Shown: positions 1 through 8,073 of the stretch, piece after piece
How positions within the stretch are numbered: position 1 is the first letter of the stretch
Layout: every line of letters begins with the position of its first letter
NCBI GenBank assembly: GCA_027618475.1
Contig: JAQCEJ010000009.1
Span: 1 to 64,000, forward strand
From: Planctomycetota bacterium
Lineage (GTDB): Bacteria; Planctomycetota; Planctomycetia; Planctomycetales; Planctomycetaceae
DNA length: 64,000 nt
Direction of reading: 5' to 3'
Made by a program: the position numbers and the translations under genes
The notes under the pieces: generated by a model
The model's database searches: none
What the model was told of the DNA's origin: nothing
The model's input: only the letters and a program-made list of their open reading frames with translations

Positions 1-8
1 TTTATACC

Positions 9-275
9 TCACTTAAAATATTCAATGAGATCATCTGGCGTTTTTCGTTGCGCTCGGGTCGTTTTCACAACCGCACCGGTGAAGCGTTTTTCATATTCTA
101 CGATCGCGTCCAATGAGATCCGGTATCGCGGCCTGCCAACGCCGGGCTGGAGCGAGACGTCAAAGGCGCGTAACTGTCCGGCCCGAATTTTTGCGATAAT
201 CGATTCAGCCTTCACACCCCATTGCGCGGCCAATTCGGGCGGAGTGAGTGCGGTTCGCTTTGGCGTCACCGGCAT
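9..275 (-). CDS. Excisionase-like helix-turn-helix protein
   Basis: This 88-residue protein probably binds DNA as an excisionase or small regulator of the integrated element. Residues 11-65 look like the HTH_17/excisionase fold: LTPPELAAQWGV followed by a recognition helix (SIIAKIRAGQLRAF), then a short beta wing ending in GRPRYRI, and a C-terminal helix. The ATG at 275 overlaps the end of the upstream gene by 10 bases, so translation is probably coupled. It is the last gene seen of a minus-strand run that begins with an integrase at 2837. The DNA-binding fold is fairly clear. The excisionase role is inferred from size and neighbours; a repressor role is equally possible. Confidence 0.7.
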   Translation of the reverse strand: MPVTPKRTALTPPELAAQWGVKAESIIAKIRAGQLRAFDVSLQPGVGRPRYRISLDAIVEYEKRFTGAVVKTTRAQRKTPDDLIEYFK

Positions 276-802
276 CGGATTTCCCCCCGTACAAATCGCG
301 CCGCTTTTCGCGCGACCGGTTCACTTACGCGATACCGCCGCAACGATGCAAAGAGACAGAGCGAAAATGCCGTAGACGCATCAACCGGCAGTGCCGGGAC
401 GATCCCCTTACTTCGCCATTCACCGATGGCCGTTGGACGTTTGTCACAAATCTTCGCGAGCGCGGCCATATCGAACTCATCGCGATTTTCCGTCAGACGT
501 GCGAATTTCGTCCAGAGCTCGGCAAGGTCGATGGCGAGAAATCGCACCACGCCGGGAGCGATTTTCCGAAACTTTGCCGACTTTTCGGCCAAAAATACGC
601 GGTCGCCGACAATGACGAGAAAACGGCGACCGTCAGCGAAGTTCTCCGCGAGAAATAACGGCGGCGCGAAACTGACAACGGCCCCGAGGCGCGCGAGTTC
701 ACAGCGTGCTTCTTCTACTCCGTCGTCATCGCCAGCGGCGCGACAGGCGACGAGACGCGCAAACCATAATGTTCGGTTGTCGATAGCGGTTGAAAAATTC
801 AT
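266..802 (-). CDS. Hypothetical protein of the integrated element
   Basis: This is a 178-residue protein that I do not recognise. It is rich in Ala, Arg and Phe and has no signal peptide or membrane segment. The N-terminal half alternates short helices and strands (LFLAENFADGRRFLVIVGDRVFL), and residues 130-155 (AALAKICDKRPTAIGEWRSKG) could form a helix-turn-helix, with TAIGEWRSKG as recognition helix. It lies between a repeat-rich control region and the excisionase-like gene, which it overlaps by 10 bases. A hairpin starts 5 bases upstream of its ATG. By context it belongs to the mobile element. The function is unknown. Confidence 0.55.
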   Translation of the reverse strand: MNFSTAIDNRTLWFARLVACRAAGDDDGVEEARCELARLGAVVSFAPPLFLAENFADGRRFLVIVGDRVFLAEKSAKFRKIAPGVVRFLAIDLAELWTKFARLTENRDEFDMAALAKICDKRPTAIGEWRSKGIVPALPVDASTAFSLCLFASLRRYRVSEPVARKAARFVRGEIRCR

Positions 803-806
803 CTTT

Positions 807-834
807 GACTGACACCCCCTTTGGGGTATCAGTC
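807..834 (-). promoter_or_regulatory. Hairpin over the ribosome-binding region of the 266-802 gene
   Basis: Two 12-base arms (807-818 and 823-834) pair with a single G-T mismatch around a 4-base loop. On the minus strand the hairpin ends 4 bases before the ATG at 802, so in mRNA it would bury the G-rich stretch that could serve as ribosome-binding site. It could instead be a dyad operator at DNA level. No T-run follows, so it is not a terminator. Confidence 0.5.
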
Positions 835-838
835 GGAT

Positions 839-932
839 GGTAACAACAGGGTAACATTGTCACCGCAGAATCATCTATTTTTTCAGGCCCATTTTTTTTT
901 GGCAGGGTAACATCTAGCGCGAGAATGTTACC
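839..932. repeat. GGTAACA iteron-like repeats
   Basis: Three direct copies of GGTAACA lie at 839-845, 850-856 and 906-912, and one inverted copy at 926-932. Two copies extend to an 11-base identity, CAGGGTAACAT, at 847-857 and 903-913. They fill the gap between the HTH gene ending at 928 and the gene starting at 802. Spacing between the first two is one helical turn (11 bases). This fits operator or iteron sites for an element-encoded DNA-binding protein. Confidence 0.55.
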
Positions 933-1548
933 ATTCGTCGACGGCCTCAATCGAGCCATCAGCTTTTTTTGTTCCCAAGGGTACGCGCCCGAAATCGGGC
1001 GATTTTTCACGCCGAAGTTGGTTCGCCAACTTCGGACATCGTTTCGGCGCGAGACTTTTTTCGTTGCATCTGAGATGCTCGGCAATCTGCCGCTTCGACC
1101 AGCTTGGATGCTCCACCGCAACAGCCAGAGCCCGCATATCGAGAGTTTCCCTTGTTCTATTTTTCTTTTTCGTATCGGGCTTGCAACTCTCCATCAGCCA
1201 GCGAGTGACCTCAATGCTTTTTTCTATTTGCCAGATAAGCGAACGATTATCGAGTGGCTGCACCACGTTTTTGGGCGAATCTTCAAAAGTACGACTCATC
1301 TCGCCGATGCAAGCGAACCAAATTACCGACAACTTTTCGGCTGTGCTCAACGGCGATTTGTTGATTTTGTCGAATCCAACTCTCTTCATTTCAGGCAAAT
1401 CGATAAGGCCGTCGGCAGCAAACGCTTTGATCAGTTTCCCTGCCCGTTGCGTGATATCCTCAAAAAAGTCTTCTTTCGATTCTTCAGTTGTTCCGCACGC
1501 CTGAAGCGATCGAAGGATATCGCTCCACCGTTCGTAATAATTTTTCAT
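928..1548 (-). CDS. Element-encoded protein with C-terminal helix-turn-helix
   Basis: This 206-residue soluble protein has no family I can name. The C-terminal 80 residues look like an HTH of the terminase-small-subunit or transposase type: a helix (MRALAVAVEHPSWSKRQIAEHL), then RCNEKSLAPKRCPKLANQLRR. The N-terminal part is helical and charged. The start at 1548 is chosen because its ATG overlaps the integrase stop in an ATGA arrangement, a typical sign of coupled translation. A longer version from 1578 would overlap the integrase by 34 bases. The repeats downstream (839-932) could be its targets, but that is inference. Confidence 0.6.
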   Translation of the reverse strand: MKNYYERWSDILRSLQACGTTEESKEDFFEDITQRAGKLIKAFAADGLIDLPEMKRVGFDKINKSPLSTAEKLSVIWFACIGEMSRTFEDSPKNVVQPLDNRSLIWQIEKSIEVTRWLMESCKPDTKKKNRTRETLDMRALAVAVEHPSWSKRQIAEHLRCNEKSLAPKRCPKLANQLRREKSPDFGRVPLGTKKADGSIEAVDEW

Positions 1549-2837
1549 TTCGCACCGCCATTCGTCGCGAACAGCCAATTGCGAACGAGGTTCGTAACAT
1601 CTCGCAATCTGTCGTCGCTAATCGACTCGCGATACAGCGACGCCATGTCGTCGCGTGCATGTCCCATGATGTAATCCACCGCGACTTGATCGCGGGATTC
1701 TCCGGCGACGGTTTCAAAGCCGTGCCGAATCGCGTAGAACGAAACGCCTTTGCGTTTAATTTTCAACCGGTTCAGCAGTTTTGCGAACTCTTTTCCGATT
1801 GCATCGTCGGGCGTGCCCGTCGCGTTTGTTTTAACGAACCGATGTCCGTATTTTGTGATGAACACCAAACCGGCATCGTCATCATCTTTCGGCAACGGAC
1901 GTCGTTTCAGCGCGTCGCGAACCGCCTCTATCGTTTCCGGCCATAGCGGGCACCGTCGCTGGACTCCCGTTTTGGGACGTGGATAGTCCACCCATCCGGC
2001 ATCTAAGTCGATTGCCGCCAACGGTAGCGACGATAGATCGGACTGTCCGAATCCGCAATTCGCCGCGAGTAGTATCATCGCCCGCAACGGCTGGTCGGTC
2101 GCGTCAAGAATCGTCCGCAGTTCAGCGGCGTCGAACATCCGGCTGCCGTGCGCCAGCTTTTTTTCGTTGCGATGAATGCGTAGCGTCTTGCGGCTCGGCT
2201 TTTTGAAGTCCTGCCCGAAGCGAACCGGCGTTTCGATCAGCCCGGCGTCGAAGCCGTACTTGAACACCATGCGGATGCGTTGAATCTCATTGCCCAGGCT
2301 GACCGGTCCGCGCGTTTTTGCGTAACTCGCCCGCAACCGGCGGAAATCATCGGCGACAAGATCGACCACGGTGCGATACTTACCGAGTTCGTTCACAAGC
2401 CGGTCACACGCGGCATAGTAGCCCTGATACGTCCGCTCCGACAGTTCACCAGTTTCGAGAAGATGTTTCTTCGCCGTCATGAAGTGATTGCAGAGCCGAG
2501 CAATCGAGAGCCCGTCCGTTTTCTCTCGCGGCGTTCGGCCCGCAAGGTGCGCCTCTTTCTCGTCCAGCCACTTGTTGAGCGCGAGTTCTCCCGATGGATC
2601 ATCAGCGACCTTGCCGAAATACAGAAACCGGCCTTTGACCTTTTTGCACCAACGGCCCGATGCGTGCTTGAACAGCGGGAACTTGCCAGCGGTCGACTTG
2701 GCAGGCTTGCGGCGTTTCTTCGGCGTGCTGGCAGGTGCCAAAACGGGGGTCACGGGCTCATCGTCCGTGAAATCATCGGGACTGGAAAGCGAACGGGCGG
2801 ACTTGCGGCTGTGTCCTGACATGGTAGAATGCGTCAT
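1545..2837 (-). CDS. Tyrosine recombinase / integrase with altered catalytic boxes
   Basis: A 430-residue site-specific recombinase expected to integrate and excise the element. A basic N-terminus is followed by a core-binding helical domain (about residues 90-210) and a C-terminal catalytic domain. The box II equivalent reads YAIRHGFET (about 366-374), then MGHARDDMASLYRES with the probable nucleophile Tyr near residue 401. The box I region reads AANCGFGQSDL, so the usual TGxR arginine is absent, and the usual HxxR histidine is Tyr. The start at 2837 is preferred because AAGGTG sits 5 bases upstream; an in-frame ATG at 2909 has no such site. The gene is followed directly by the HTH gene and lies about 170 bases from a tRNA-Arg gene. 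Confidence 0.85.
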   Translation of the reverse strand: MTHSTMSGHSRKSARSLSSPDDFTDDEPVTPVLAPASTPKKRRKPAKSTAGKFPLFKHASGRWCKKVKGRFLYFGKVADDPSGELALNKWLDEKEAHLAGRTPREKTDGLSIARLCNHFMTAKKHLLETGELSERTYQGYYAACDRLVNELGKYRTVVDLVADDFRRLRASYAKTRGPVSLGNEIQRIRMVFKYGFDAGLIETPVRFGQDFKKPSRKTLRIHRNEKKLAHGSRMFDAAELRTILDATDQPLRAMILLAANCGFGQSDLSSLPLAAIDLDAGWVDYPRPKTGVQRRCPLWPETIEAVRDALKRRPLPKDDDDAGLVFITKYGHRFVKTNATGTPDDAIGKEFAKLLNRLKIKRKGVSFYAIRHGFETVAGESRDQVAVDYIMGHARDDMASLYRESISDDRLRDVTNLVRNWLFATNGGAK

Positions 2838-2928
2838 GTCGTCACCTTCTCTCTCAAACGGTGGTGGTGATGGCCGACACCCGGAATCTAACTCATTCGC
2901 GGGTGTCATTTCTAACGCGATTTAGCAT

Positions 2929-2952
2929 AACAGGTGTCAAAACAGGTGTCAA
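2929..2952. repeat. Perfect tandem 12-base repeat upstream of the integrase
   Basis: AACAGGTGTCAA occurs twice back to back (2929-2940, 2941-2952), and a partial GGTGTCA lies at 2902-2908. The repeat sits between the integrase gene and the tRNA-Arg gene. Arm-type integrase sites or an operator for the integrase promoter are both plausible. Confidence 0.5.
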
Positions 2953-3006
2953 GCGAATGACAGCCACATCCGACAAGAAACGCAAGTCACTATAAAACAA
3001 AAACTT

Positions 3007-3079
3007 GCACTCGTAGCTCAATGGATAGAGCATCGGTCTTCGGAACCGAGGGTTGGGGGTTCGAATCCCTCCGAGTGTA
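3007..3079 (+). tRNA. tRNA-Arg, anticodon UCG
   Basis: The 73-base cloverleaf folds completely. The acceptor arms GCACTCG and CGAGTGT pair with one G-U. The D-arm GCTC/GAGC, an anticodon stem TCGGT/ACCGA with loop CTTCGGA (anticodon TCG), and a T-arm with loop TTCGAAT follow. The discriminator is A, and CCA is not encoded. It reads CGA arginine codons. It marks the boundary between the integrated element on its 5' side and chromosomal genes on its 3' side. Confidence 0.93.
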
Positions 3080-3226
3080 TTTGAAGCCTCTGACGCCATG
3101 TGGTGACACGTGGCGTTGATTATTGAAGGGATCGAGTTTTTCTCCGCAAAGACGGTTCTCATCGGCTCTGTTTCCCCGATACCTTTCCCTTGCTTCATCA
3201 CGGTTAGCCAATCGGTCGGATTCATC

Positions 3227-3859
3227 ATGCACATTCTCATTACGGCCGGTCCCACGCGCGAATACCTCGACGACGTGCGATATCTCTCGAATGCCAGCAG
3301 CGGGCGGATGGGATACGCGCTCGCCGCCGCAGCGATCGACCGTGGTCACACCGTGACTCTGATCAGCGGACCGGTCAGCATTTCGGCTCCGGCCGGGTGC
3401 CACGTCATCGCTGTCGAATCGACGCAGCAAATGTACGAGGCGTGCGTCGAACGCTTCGCCGACTGTGACGGAGTGATCGGGACGGCGGCGGTCTGCGATT
3501 ACACGATCAAGAACCGCATCGCCGGAAAAATCAGCAAGACCGGTCAGTCGCTCACCCTCGAACTCGTAGAGACGATCGACGTGCTCGCCGAACTGGGCCG
3601 ACAGAAGGGGACTCGCTGGATCGTCGGTTTTGCCCTCGAATCGCAGGATGCCCGGTACAATGCCGTCCGCAAGTTGTATCAGAAGAACTGCGATGCGATC
3701 GTGCTCAACAGTCCGCAAGTGATCTCCAGCGAAGAGACGTCGGTCGATCTGATCGATCAATCAGAATCGGTGATCGAACATTGGTCGGGTAGTAAGACCA
3801 CCGTCGCCCGGTTGCTGATGAGCTGGATCGACGAACATCTCCCCGGGCGCATCCGTTAA
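3227..3859 (+). CDS. coaB: Phosphopantothenoylcysteine synthetase (CoaB domain protein)
   Basis: This 210-residue protein matches the CoaB half of the CoaBC/Dfp family. CoaB joins 4'-phosphopantothenate and cysteine in coenzyme A synthesis. The start motif ILITAGPTREYLDDVRYLSN and the SSGRMGYALA nucleotide-binding segment are diagnostic. DGVIGTAAVCDY and the NxxxVLNSP-like segment CDAIVLNSPQ follow. No flavin CoaC domain is attached, so the decarboxylase must be encoded elsewhere. The ATG at 3227 puts the family motif at the N-terminus. Longer in-frame starts back to 3110 add residues foreign to the family. It stands alone just after the tRNA. Confidence 0.88.
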   Translation: MHILITAGPTREYLDDVRYLSNASSGRMGYALAAAAIDRGHTVTLISGPVSISAPAGCHVIAVESTQQMYEACVERFADCDGVIGTAAVCDYTIKNRIAGKISKTGQSLTLELVETIDVLAELGRQKGTRWIVGFALESQDARYNAVRKLYQKNCDAIVLNSPQVISSEETSVDLIDQSESVIEHWSGSKTTVARLLMSWIDEHLPGRIR

Positions 3860-3873
3860 GTGGTGATGGTCTA

Positions 3874-3994
3874 CCGGCCCGAAGGGCCAGCCATTCCTAT
3901 AGCCAGGTCCGCAAGGGCCTGGTCCATGTGGTGTGTAGGCATGTCTTGAAGGCCCAACGGGCCGGGCTAGACGAATTTCTGGCCCTTTGGGCCG
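3874..3994. repeat. Cluster of four short palindromes downstream of coaB
   Basis: Four short GC-rich inverted repeats follow the gene: GGCCCGAAGGGCC near 3876, CCAGGTCC/GGGCCTGG at 3903-3922, GGCCCAACGGGCC near 3951 and GGCCCTTTGGGCC at 3981-3993. Each has a 3-4 base loop. They look like a REP-type dispersed intergenic repeat and could end transcription or protect the mRNA end. Confidence 0.5.
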
Positions 3995-4421
3995 GAAAAC
4001 AGGGAATCACCATTTATCGGAGGCACACCATCTCCCCGCCAACAGCTGATCGACGAACCGGCGATCGCTACAATCGTTACGATATCCGCCGATGTTGCCG
4101 TTTCGCCACATCGACTGTCGCCATTTTCCGACACCCCGCGATCTATGTGATAGATTTACGATGTGACACGAACGTCGATCCACAGTCGGGTCGGCTGGTT
4201 AAAACACCCACCGAATTCGTTCTCTCTTCTCTGCGAACGTAGCGCAAAAGAGATGCTGACGGCAGAAGCCGAACGGGCTCTGTCCCCCTTTCGATTTCCG
4301 AGGAGAGCTTGCGCGCCGAGTTTTGCGCCGACGGATTAACCATGATCGAATGATGTGTGACGAGCCGGGGATGTCAATCCACCGTCTCCTTGTCCGATTC
4401 ATCCTTCATACTTTTCATATA
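3995..4421. other. Intergenic region before ftsK
   Basis: No convincing gene is seen in this 427-base stretch. It should contain the ftsK promoter. Short open frames here lack ribosome-binding sites and family signatures. Confidence 0.5.
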
Positions 4422-6845
4422 ATGCCGATGAATTACCAACGACTCAAAACCGATTTGATGGGGCTGTGCCTGTTCGCGGCGACGGTATTCGTGTCGCTAA
4501 GCCTGTTCAGCTACGACCCGGCCGATCCTCCCTCCACCCTCGTCGCTCCGCAGAACATCGCCGCGACCAATCTGTGTGGACAGGCAGGGGCTTATGCCGC
4601 TCATGCTCTCCGTTTTACATTCGGTGTCGGTTCGTTTGTTTTCGTCATGGGAATGCTCTTTCTCTCGGTGCGATTGTTTTACCGCTCCGACAAGTGGGGA
4701 CCATTGTGGGAAGGGCTCGGCTGGGGACTGTCGATTGCGGCAGCCTGCGTGTCGTTGCAAATTCTCGTTCCCGCTTGGGGTGACAACCTGCTGATCGGCA
4801 GCGGCGGTTATCTGGGCGTCGGTGGCAAACTGCTGCTCGAAGAGCACGTTTCGGCTCAAGGAACCATGATTCTCCTGGCCGCGACTCTGGGAGCCGGTTT
4901 TCTGCTCACGATCGATTCACCGCTCTGGCGGTGCACATGGTGGGGAGCGACCACCCCCTTCTGGATCGTCAGTCATCTCGCCTTCGGTTCGCTCTCTGCC
5001 GGCACAACGACGAAGAAACCCTCGACCAAGAAAATCAAGGAACCCGATCTGCTCGAACAAATCATGGCAGGCGAACTCCCGGCTTCGACGTCCTCAGGTG
5101 AGGCTGAGGACGTCGAACCAGAGTTGCCGCGCATTCCGCTCGTCGGTGACGACGAACTCGACGAGGTCGATGACGAGTTGCACAACGACGAGGTTGCTTT
5201 CGACGACAGCGAAGAAGCCGATGAAGATGAACTTCCCTTACCTGTCGCGGATAAACCGAAGGCGATTCATGTCAATCCCCCCCGTTCGGCTCCCTCGGCA
5301 CGGGACGAGATCAAGTCGCGACTCGAAGCTGGTAGCAGCCTGAACCCCGATTGCGAATACGAACTTCCTGCGCTCGACATTCTCGAAGAAGCGGAAGAGT
5401 TCCCCTTCGAGTTGCTGGCTCAGAAGGCACAAATCGCCGCGACGACGCTGGAAAAAACGTTTCAGGAATTTGGTCTCAACGTCAAAGTCAAAGAAATTGA
5501 CACCGGTCCGGTGATCACGCTGTTCGAACTGGAGCTCGAAGCGGGACTGCGGGTCTCGAAGGTTACCGCGCTCGCCGACGACCTCGCGATCGCACTGCGT
5601 GTTCCGGCAGTTCGTGTCGTCTCACCGATTCCAGGTAAAAACACGGTCGGAGTTGAAGTTCCCAACGACAAGCAGGTGATGGTTCGACTGAAAGAACTGA
5701 TCGAATCGTGTCCGCAGTCGATCGACAAAATGCGAATCCCCGTGTTTCTCGGCAAAGATGTCAGCGGTCGACCGCTCGCCGTCGATCTGGCAAAGATGCC
5801 CCACCTGTTGATCGCCGGACGTACCGGGACGGGCAAGAGCGTCTGCTTGAATACGCTGATTCTTTCGATGCTGATGACGCGATCACCTGATGACGTGCGA
5901 ATGCTGATGATCGACCCCAAGATGGTCGAACTCAGCCCGTACAAACGAATTCCGCACCTGATGCATCCGGTGATCACCGACATGAAAAAAGCCGAAGCGG
6001 TTCTCGCATGGGCTGTCGATAAGATGGAAGAACGGTACGACTTGCTCGCACGTTCGGGCGTGCGTCATCTCGACGGATACAACAAACTCGGCCGGGAGGC
6101 GATTCTCGAAAAAATGGGGGTCGCTCCCGATGACGAAGAAGCTGAGCGAATTCCCGATCACATGCCATACATCGTCATCATTGCCGACGAAATGGCCGAC
6201 ATGATGATGACGTCGGGAAAAGACGTCGAAGGACACATCATTCGCCTGGCTCAAAAATCACGAGCGGTCGGTATTCATCTCGTGCTCGCCACACAGAAAC
6301 CGACGGTGGATGTCATCACCGGACTCATCAAGTCGAATCTGCCGGCGAGAATCTCTTTCCAGGTGGCCAGCCGGGTCGACAGCCGGGTTGTGCTCGACGA
6401 AATGGGAGCCGACCGTCTGCTCGGCAACGGCGACATGCTGTATCTCGCTCCGGGGACGAGCCATCTCACACGGGCTCAGGGAACGTACGTCAGCGATGAT
6501 GAAATCAACGGCGTCATCGATTCGTGGTCTGAATACGAACCACAATACAGCACCGAACTCGCGCAAGTCGGAACATTGCGGGCCGGAGGATCCTCCGGCA
6601 TCGATGCCCTTCGTCAGCGCGACGAAGTCTATGAACAGGCCATCGAAGTCGTCATTCGCGAAGGGCGCGGCAGCGTCTCGCTGTTGCAGAGAGCACTCGG
6701 CATCGGCTACGGACGAGCCGCCCGGTTGGTCGACTACATGGCCGAAGACGGCATCGTCGGGGATTACAACGGTTCGCAGGCCCGCGAAGTGTTATACACA
6801 CTCGAACAGTGGGAAGAGCTGAAGCTCGGCGAACCGGTCGGATAA
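4422..6845 (+). CDS. ftsK: DNA translocase FtsK/SpoIIIE
   Basis: An 807-residue ATP-driven DNA pump that clears chromosomes from the division site. About four membrane segments lie in the first 190 residues, then an acidic linker (about 205-300, rich in D and E). The motor follows, with Walker A GRTGTGKS at 466-473 and Walker B IIADEMAD near 583. Residues about 735-800 form the winged-helix gamma domain (EQAIEVVIREGRGSVSLLQR). The full domain order matches FtsK. The start is uncertain: ATGs at 4422 and 4428 both precede the first membrane segment and neither has a clear ribosome-binding site; an upstream in-frame ATG at 4323 would add an untypical leader. No division partner is adjacent. Confidence 0.94.
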   Translation: MPMNYQRLKTDLMGLCLFAATVFVSLSLFSYDPADPPSTLVAPQNIAATNLCGQAGAYAAHALRFTFGVGSFVFVMGMLFLSVRLFYRSDKWGPLWEGLGWGLSIAAACVSLQILVPAWGDNLLIGSGGYLGVGGKLLLEEHVSAQGTMILLAATLGAGFLLTIDSPLWRCTWWGATTPFWIVSHLAFGSLSAGTTTKKPSTKKIKEPDLLEQIMAGELPASTSSGEAEDVEPELPRIPLVGDDELDEVDDELHNDEVAFDDSEEADEDELPLPVADKPKAIHVNPPRSAPSARDEIKSRLEAGSSLNPDCEYELPALDILEEAEEFPFELLAQKAQIAATTLEKTFQEFGLNVKVKEIDTGPVITLFELELEAGLRVSKVTALADDLAIALRVPAVRVVSPIPGKNTVGVEVPNDKQVMVRLKELIESCPQSIDKMRIPVFLGKDVSGRPLAVDLAKMPHLLIAGRTGTGKSVCLNTLILSMLMTRSPDDVRMLMIDPKMVELSPYKRIPHLMHPVITDMKKAEAVLAWAVDKMEERYDLLARSGVRHLDGYNKLGREAILEKMGVAPDDEEAERIPDHMPYIVIIADEMADMMMTSGKDVEGHIIRLAQKSRAVGIHLVLATQKPTVDVITGLIKSNLPARISFQVASRVDSRVVLDEMGADRLLGNGDMLYLAPGTSHLTRAQGTYVSDDEINGVIDSWSEYEPQYSTELAQVGTLRAGGSSGIDALRQRDEVYEQAIEVVIREGRGSVSLLQRALGIGYGRAARLVDYMAEDGIVGDYNGSQAREVLYTLEQWEELKLGEPVG

Positions 6846-7155
6846 CCGGGCGAATCGCCAAATGAATCGCGGATCGCCGATATGTCCCCGCTGTATCGCG
6901 CGGAGGGAGAGATCCATCTTGCGGATTTCTCTTGAAATTCGTCCCTTTGGTGACAGGCCTTCTGGTCCGTCACATTTTCATCAGTCGAACAAACCTGCGA
7001 TCCTGTGTTGTCAGATTACCCCATTTTACGATATGATTCGTTCATGACGACAGGTTCTGCAGGAGCAAACCCGTAGCGCAGCGACGATGAAATACGGCCC
7101 CGACACCCGTGTGAACGTGTTCATAGTCGTTAGAAAATCTCCTCGGAGGAAGATC
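6846..7155. other. Intergenic region between ftsK and flgM
   Basis: About 310 bases without a supported gene. A GGAGGA ribosome-binding site for the flgM-like gene lies at 7145-7150. No terminator hairpin with a T-run is obvious after ftsK. Confidence 0.45.
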
Positions 7156-7467
7156 ATGGATGTTAATCGTGTAGGGTCAACTTCGCCCGCATTTCCAGTT
7201 CAGTCGACCGGCAATGCGAAATCGCAGGTTCCCGCCAAACCGGCAGGAGTCACACCGATCGATACCCAGGACCAGTTGGAGATTTCTCCCGCCGGCAAGC
7301 TGATGGAGCAGATCGTCCAGCAGGGAGGGGATGTACGCTCCGAACGCCTGGCGCAAATTCGCGCAGCGATTGACGCGGGCGAATACGACTCGCCGCAGAA
7401 ACTCGAAGCGGCGCTGTTGAAAATGATCGACCAGGTGGAAGCCGATTTCACTTCGGAAACTCAGTGA
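7156..7467 (+). CDS. flgM: FlgM-type anti-sigma-28 factor
   Basis: A 103-residue protein with the FlgM layout: a flexible N-terminal half and a C-terminal helical region (DQLEISPAGKLMEQI, then RLAQIRAAIDAGEYDSP and KLEAALLKMIDQ) that binds the flagellar sigma factor FliA. The family holds late flagellar genes off until the hook is finished and FlgM is exported. The ATG at 7156 follows GGAGGA by 5 bases, which rules out the longer frame from 7087. No other flagellar gene is nearby, as often in planctomycetes where these genes are scattered. It implies a motile stage, since the match to the RxxxIxxxIxxGxY motif is good. Confidence 0.8.
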   Translation: MDVNRVGSTSPAFPVQSTGNAKSQVPAKPAGVTPIDTQDQLEISPAGKLMEQIVQQGGDVRSERLAQIRAAIDAGEYDSPQKLEAALLKMIDQVEADFTSETQ

Positions 7468-7501
7468 TAATACGAAATCGGTCAACTGCCAGGAGTAGTT
7501 T

Positions 7502-8029
7502 GTGTACGACAGTGAGAAGGTGACCAAGGTGGAAGAAAGTCTGACGGCGATTCCCGTAGCGGTCTCTCCGATCGAAAAATATCGTGAGTATCTCGCAACT
7601 CGCAAAAAACGACTGACCCGCGAAAAACTGGCCATCATCGAAGATGTCTTCTCGTCGCACGAACATTTTGATGCCGAGCAACTCGTAACGCGCTTGAGCC
7701 AACGGAAAGAAGGTTTGCGCGTCAGCCGGGCGACTGTTTATCGCGCCTTAAACGACCTCGTCGAAGCAGGAATGATCCGCAAAGTCGCCCGCAGTAACGA
7801 CCGCGAAGTCTTCGAACACGACTACGGCTACCCACAGCACGACCACCTGATCTGCAAGTCGTGTCAGAATCTGATTGAGTTCCACAACGAAGAAATCTCA
7901 GAACTCATCGAGTCCGTTGCCGCCCAACACAATTTCCGCATCACCGGCCATCGGTTGGAAGTCTACGGACTCTGCCAACAGTGCAGTCGCCCGCCGAAGC
8001 GAAGACATCGCAAGCTCGACATGGTCTGA
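7502..8029 (+). CDS. Fur-family metal-responsive transcriptional repressor
   Basis: This 175-residue protein is a Fur/PerR/Zur-type regulator. An N-terminal winged helix (about 35-95, with RVSRATVYRALNDLVEAGMI as recognition region) is followed by a dimerisation domain carrying metal ligands. These are HDHLICKSC (His pair and CxxC), the FHNEEI segment and a final CQQC. The two CxxC pairs form the structural zinc site typical of the family. Start is GTG at 7502, 6 bases after AGGAG (7491-7495). A 25-residue N-terminal extension precedes the conserved domain. Whether it senses iron, zinc or peroxide cannot be told from sequence alone. The flgM-like gene ends 34 bases upstream, so the two may be cotranscribed. 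Confidence 0.9.
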   Translation: MYDSEKVTKVEESLTAIPVAVSPIEKYREYLATRKKRLTREKLAIIEDVFSSHEHFDAEQLVTRLSQRKEGLRVSRATVYRALNDLVEAGMIRKVARSNDREVFEHDYGYPQHDHLICKSCQNLIEFHNEEISELIESVAAQHNFRITGHRLEVYGLCQQCSRPPKRRHRKLDMV

Positions 8030-8073
8030 TTCACCATCGGATATTGGTTGCAGGCAGAGATCATTCACACGCC

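Noticed and set aside
3007-3079. A second, partial copy of the tRNA-Arg 3' end as attachment site
   Set aside because: I looked for GGTTCGAATCCCT-like sequence elsewhere in 1-3000 and did not see it; the other end of the element is outside the window.
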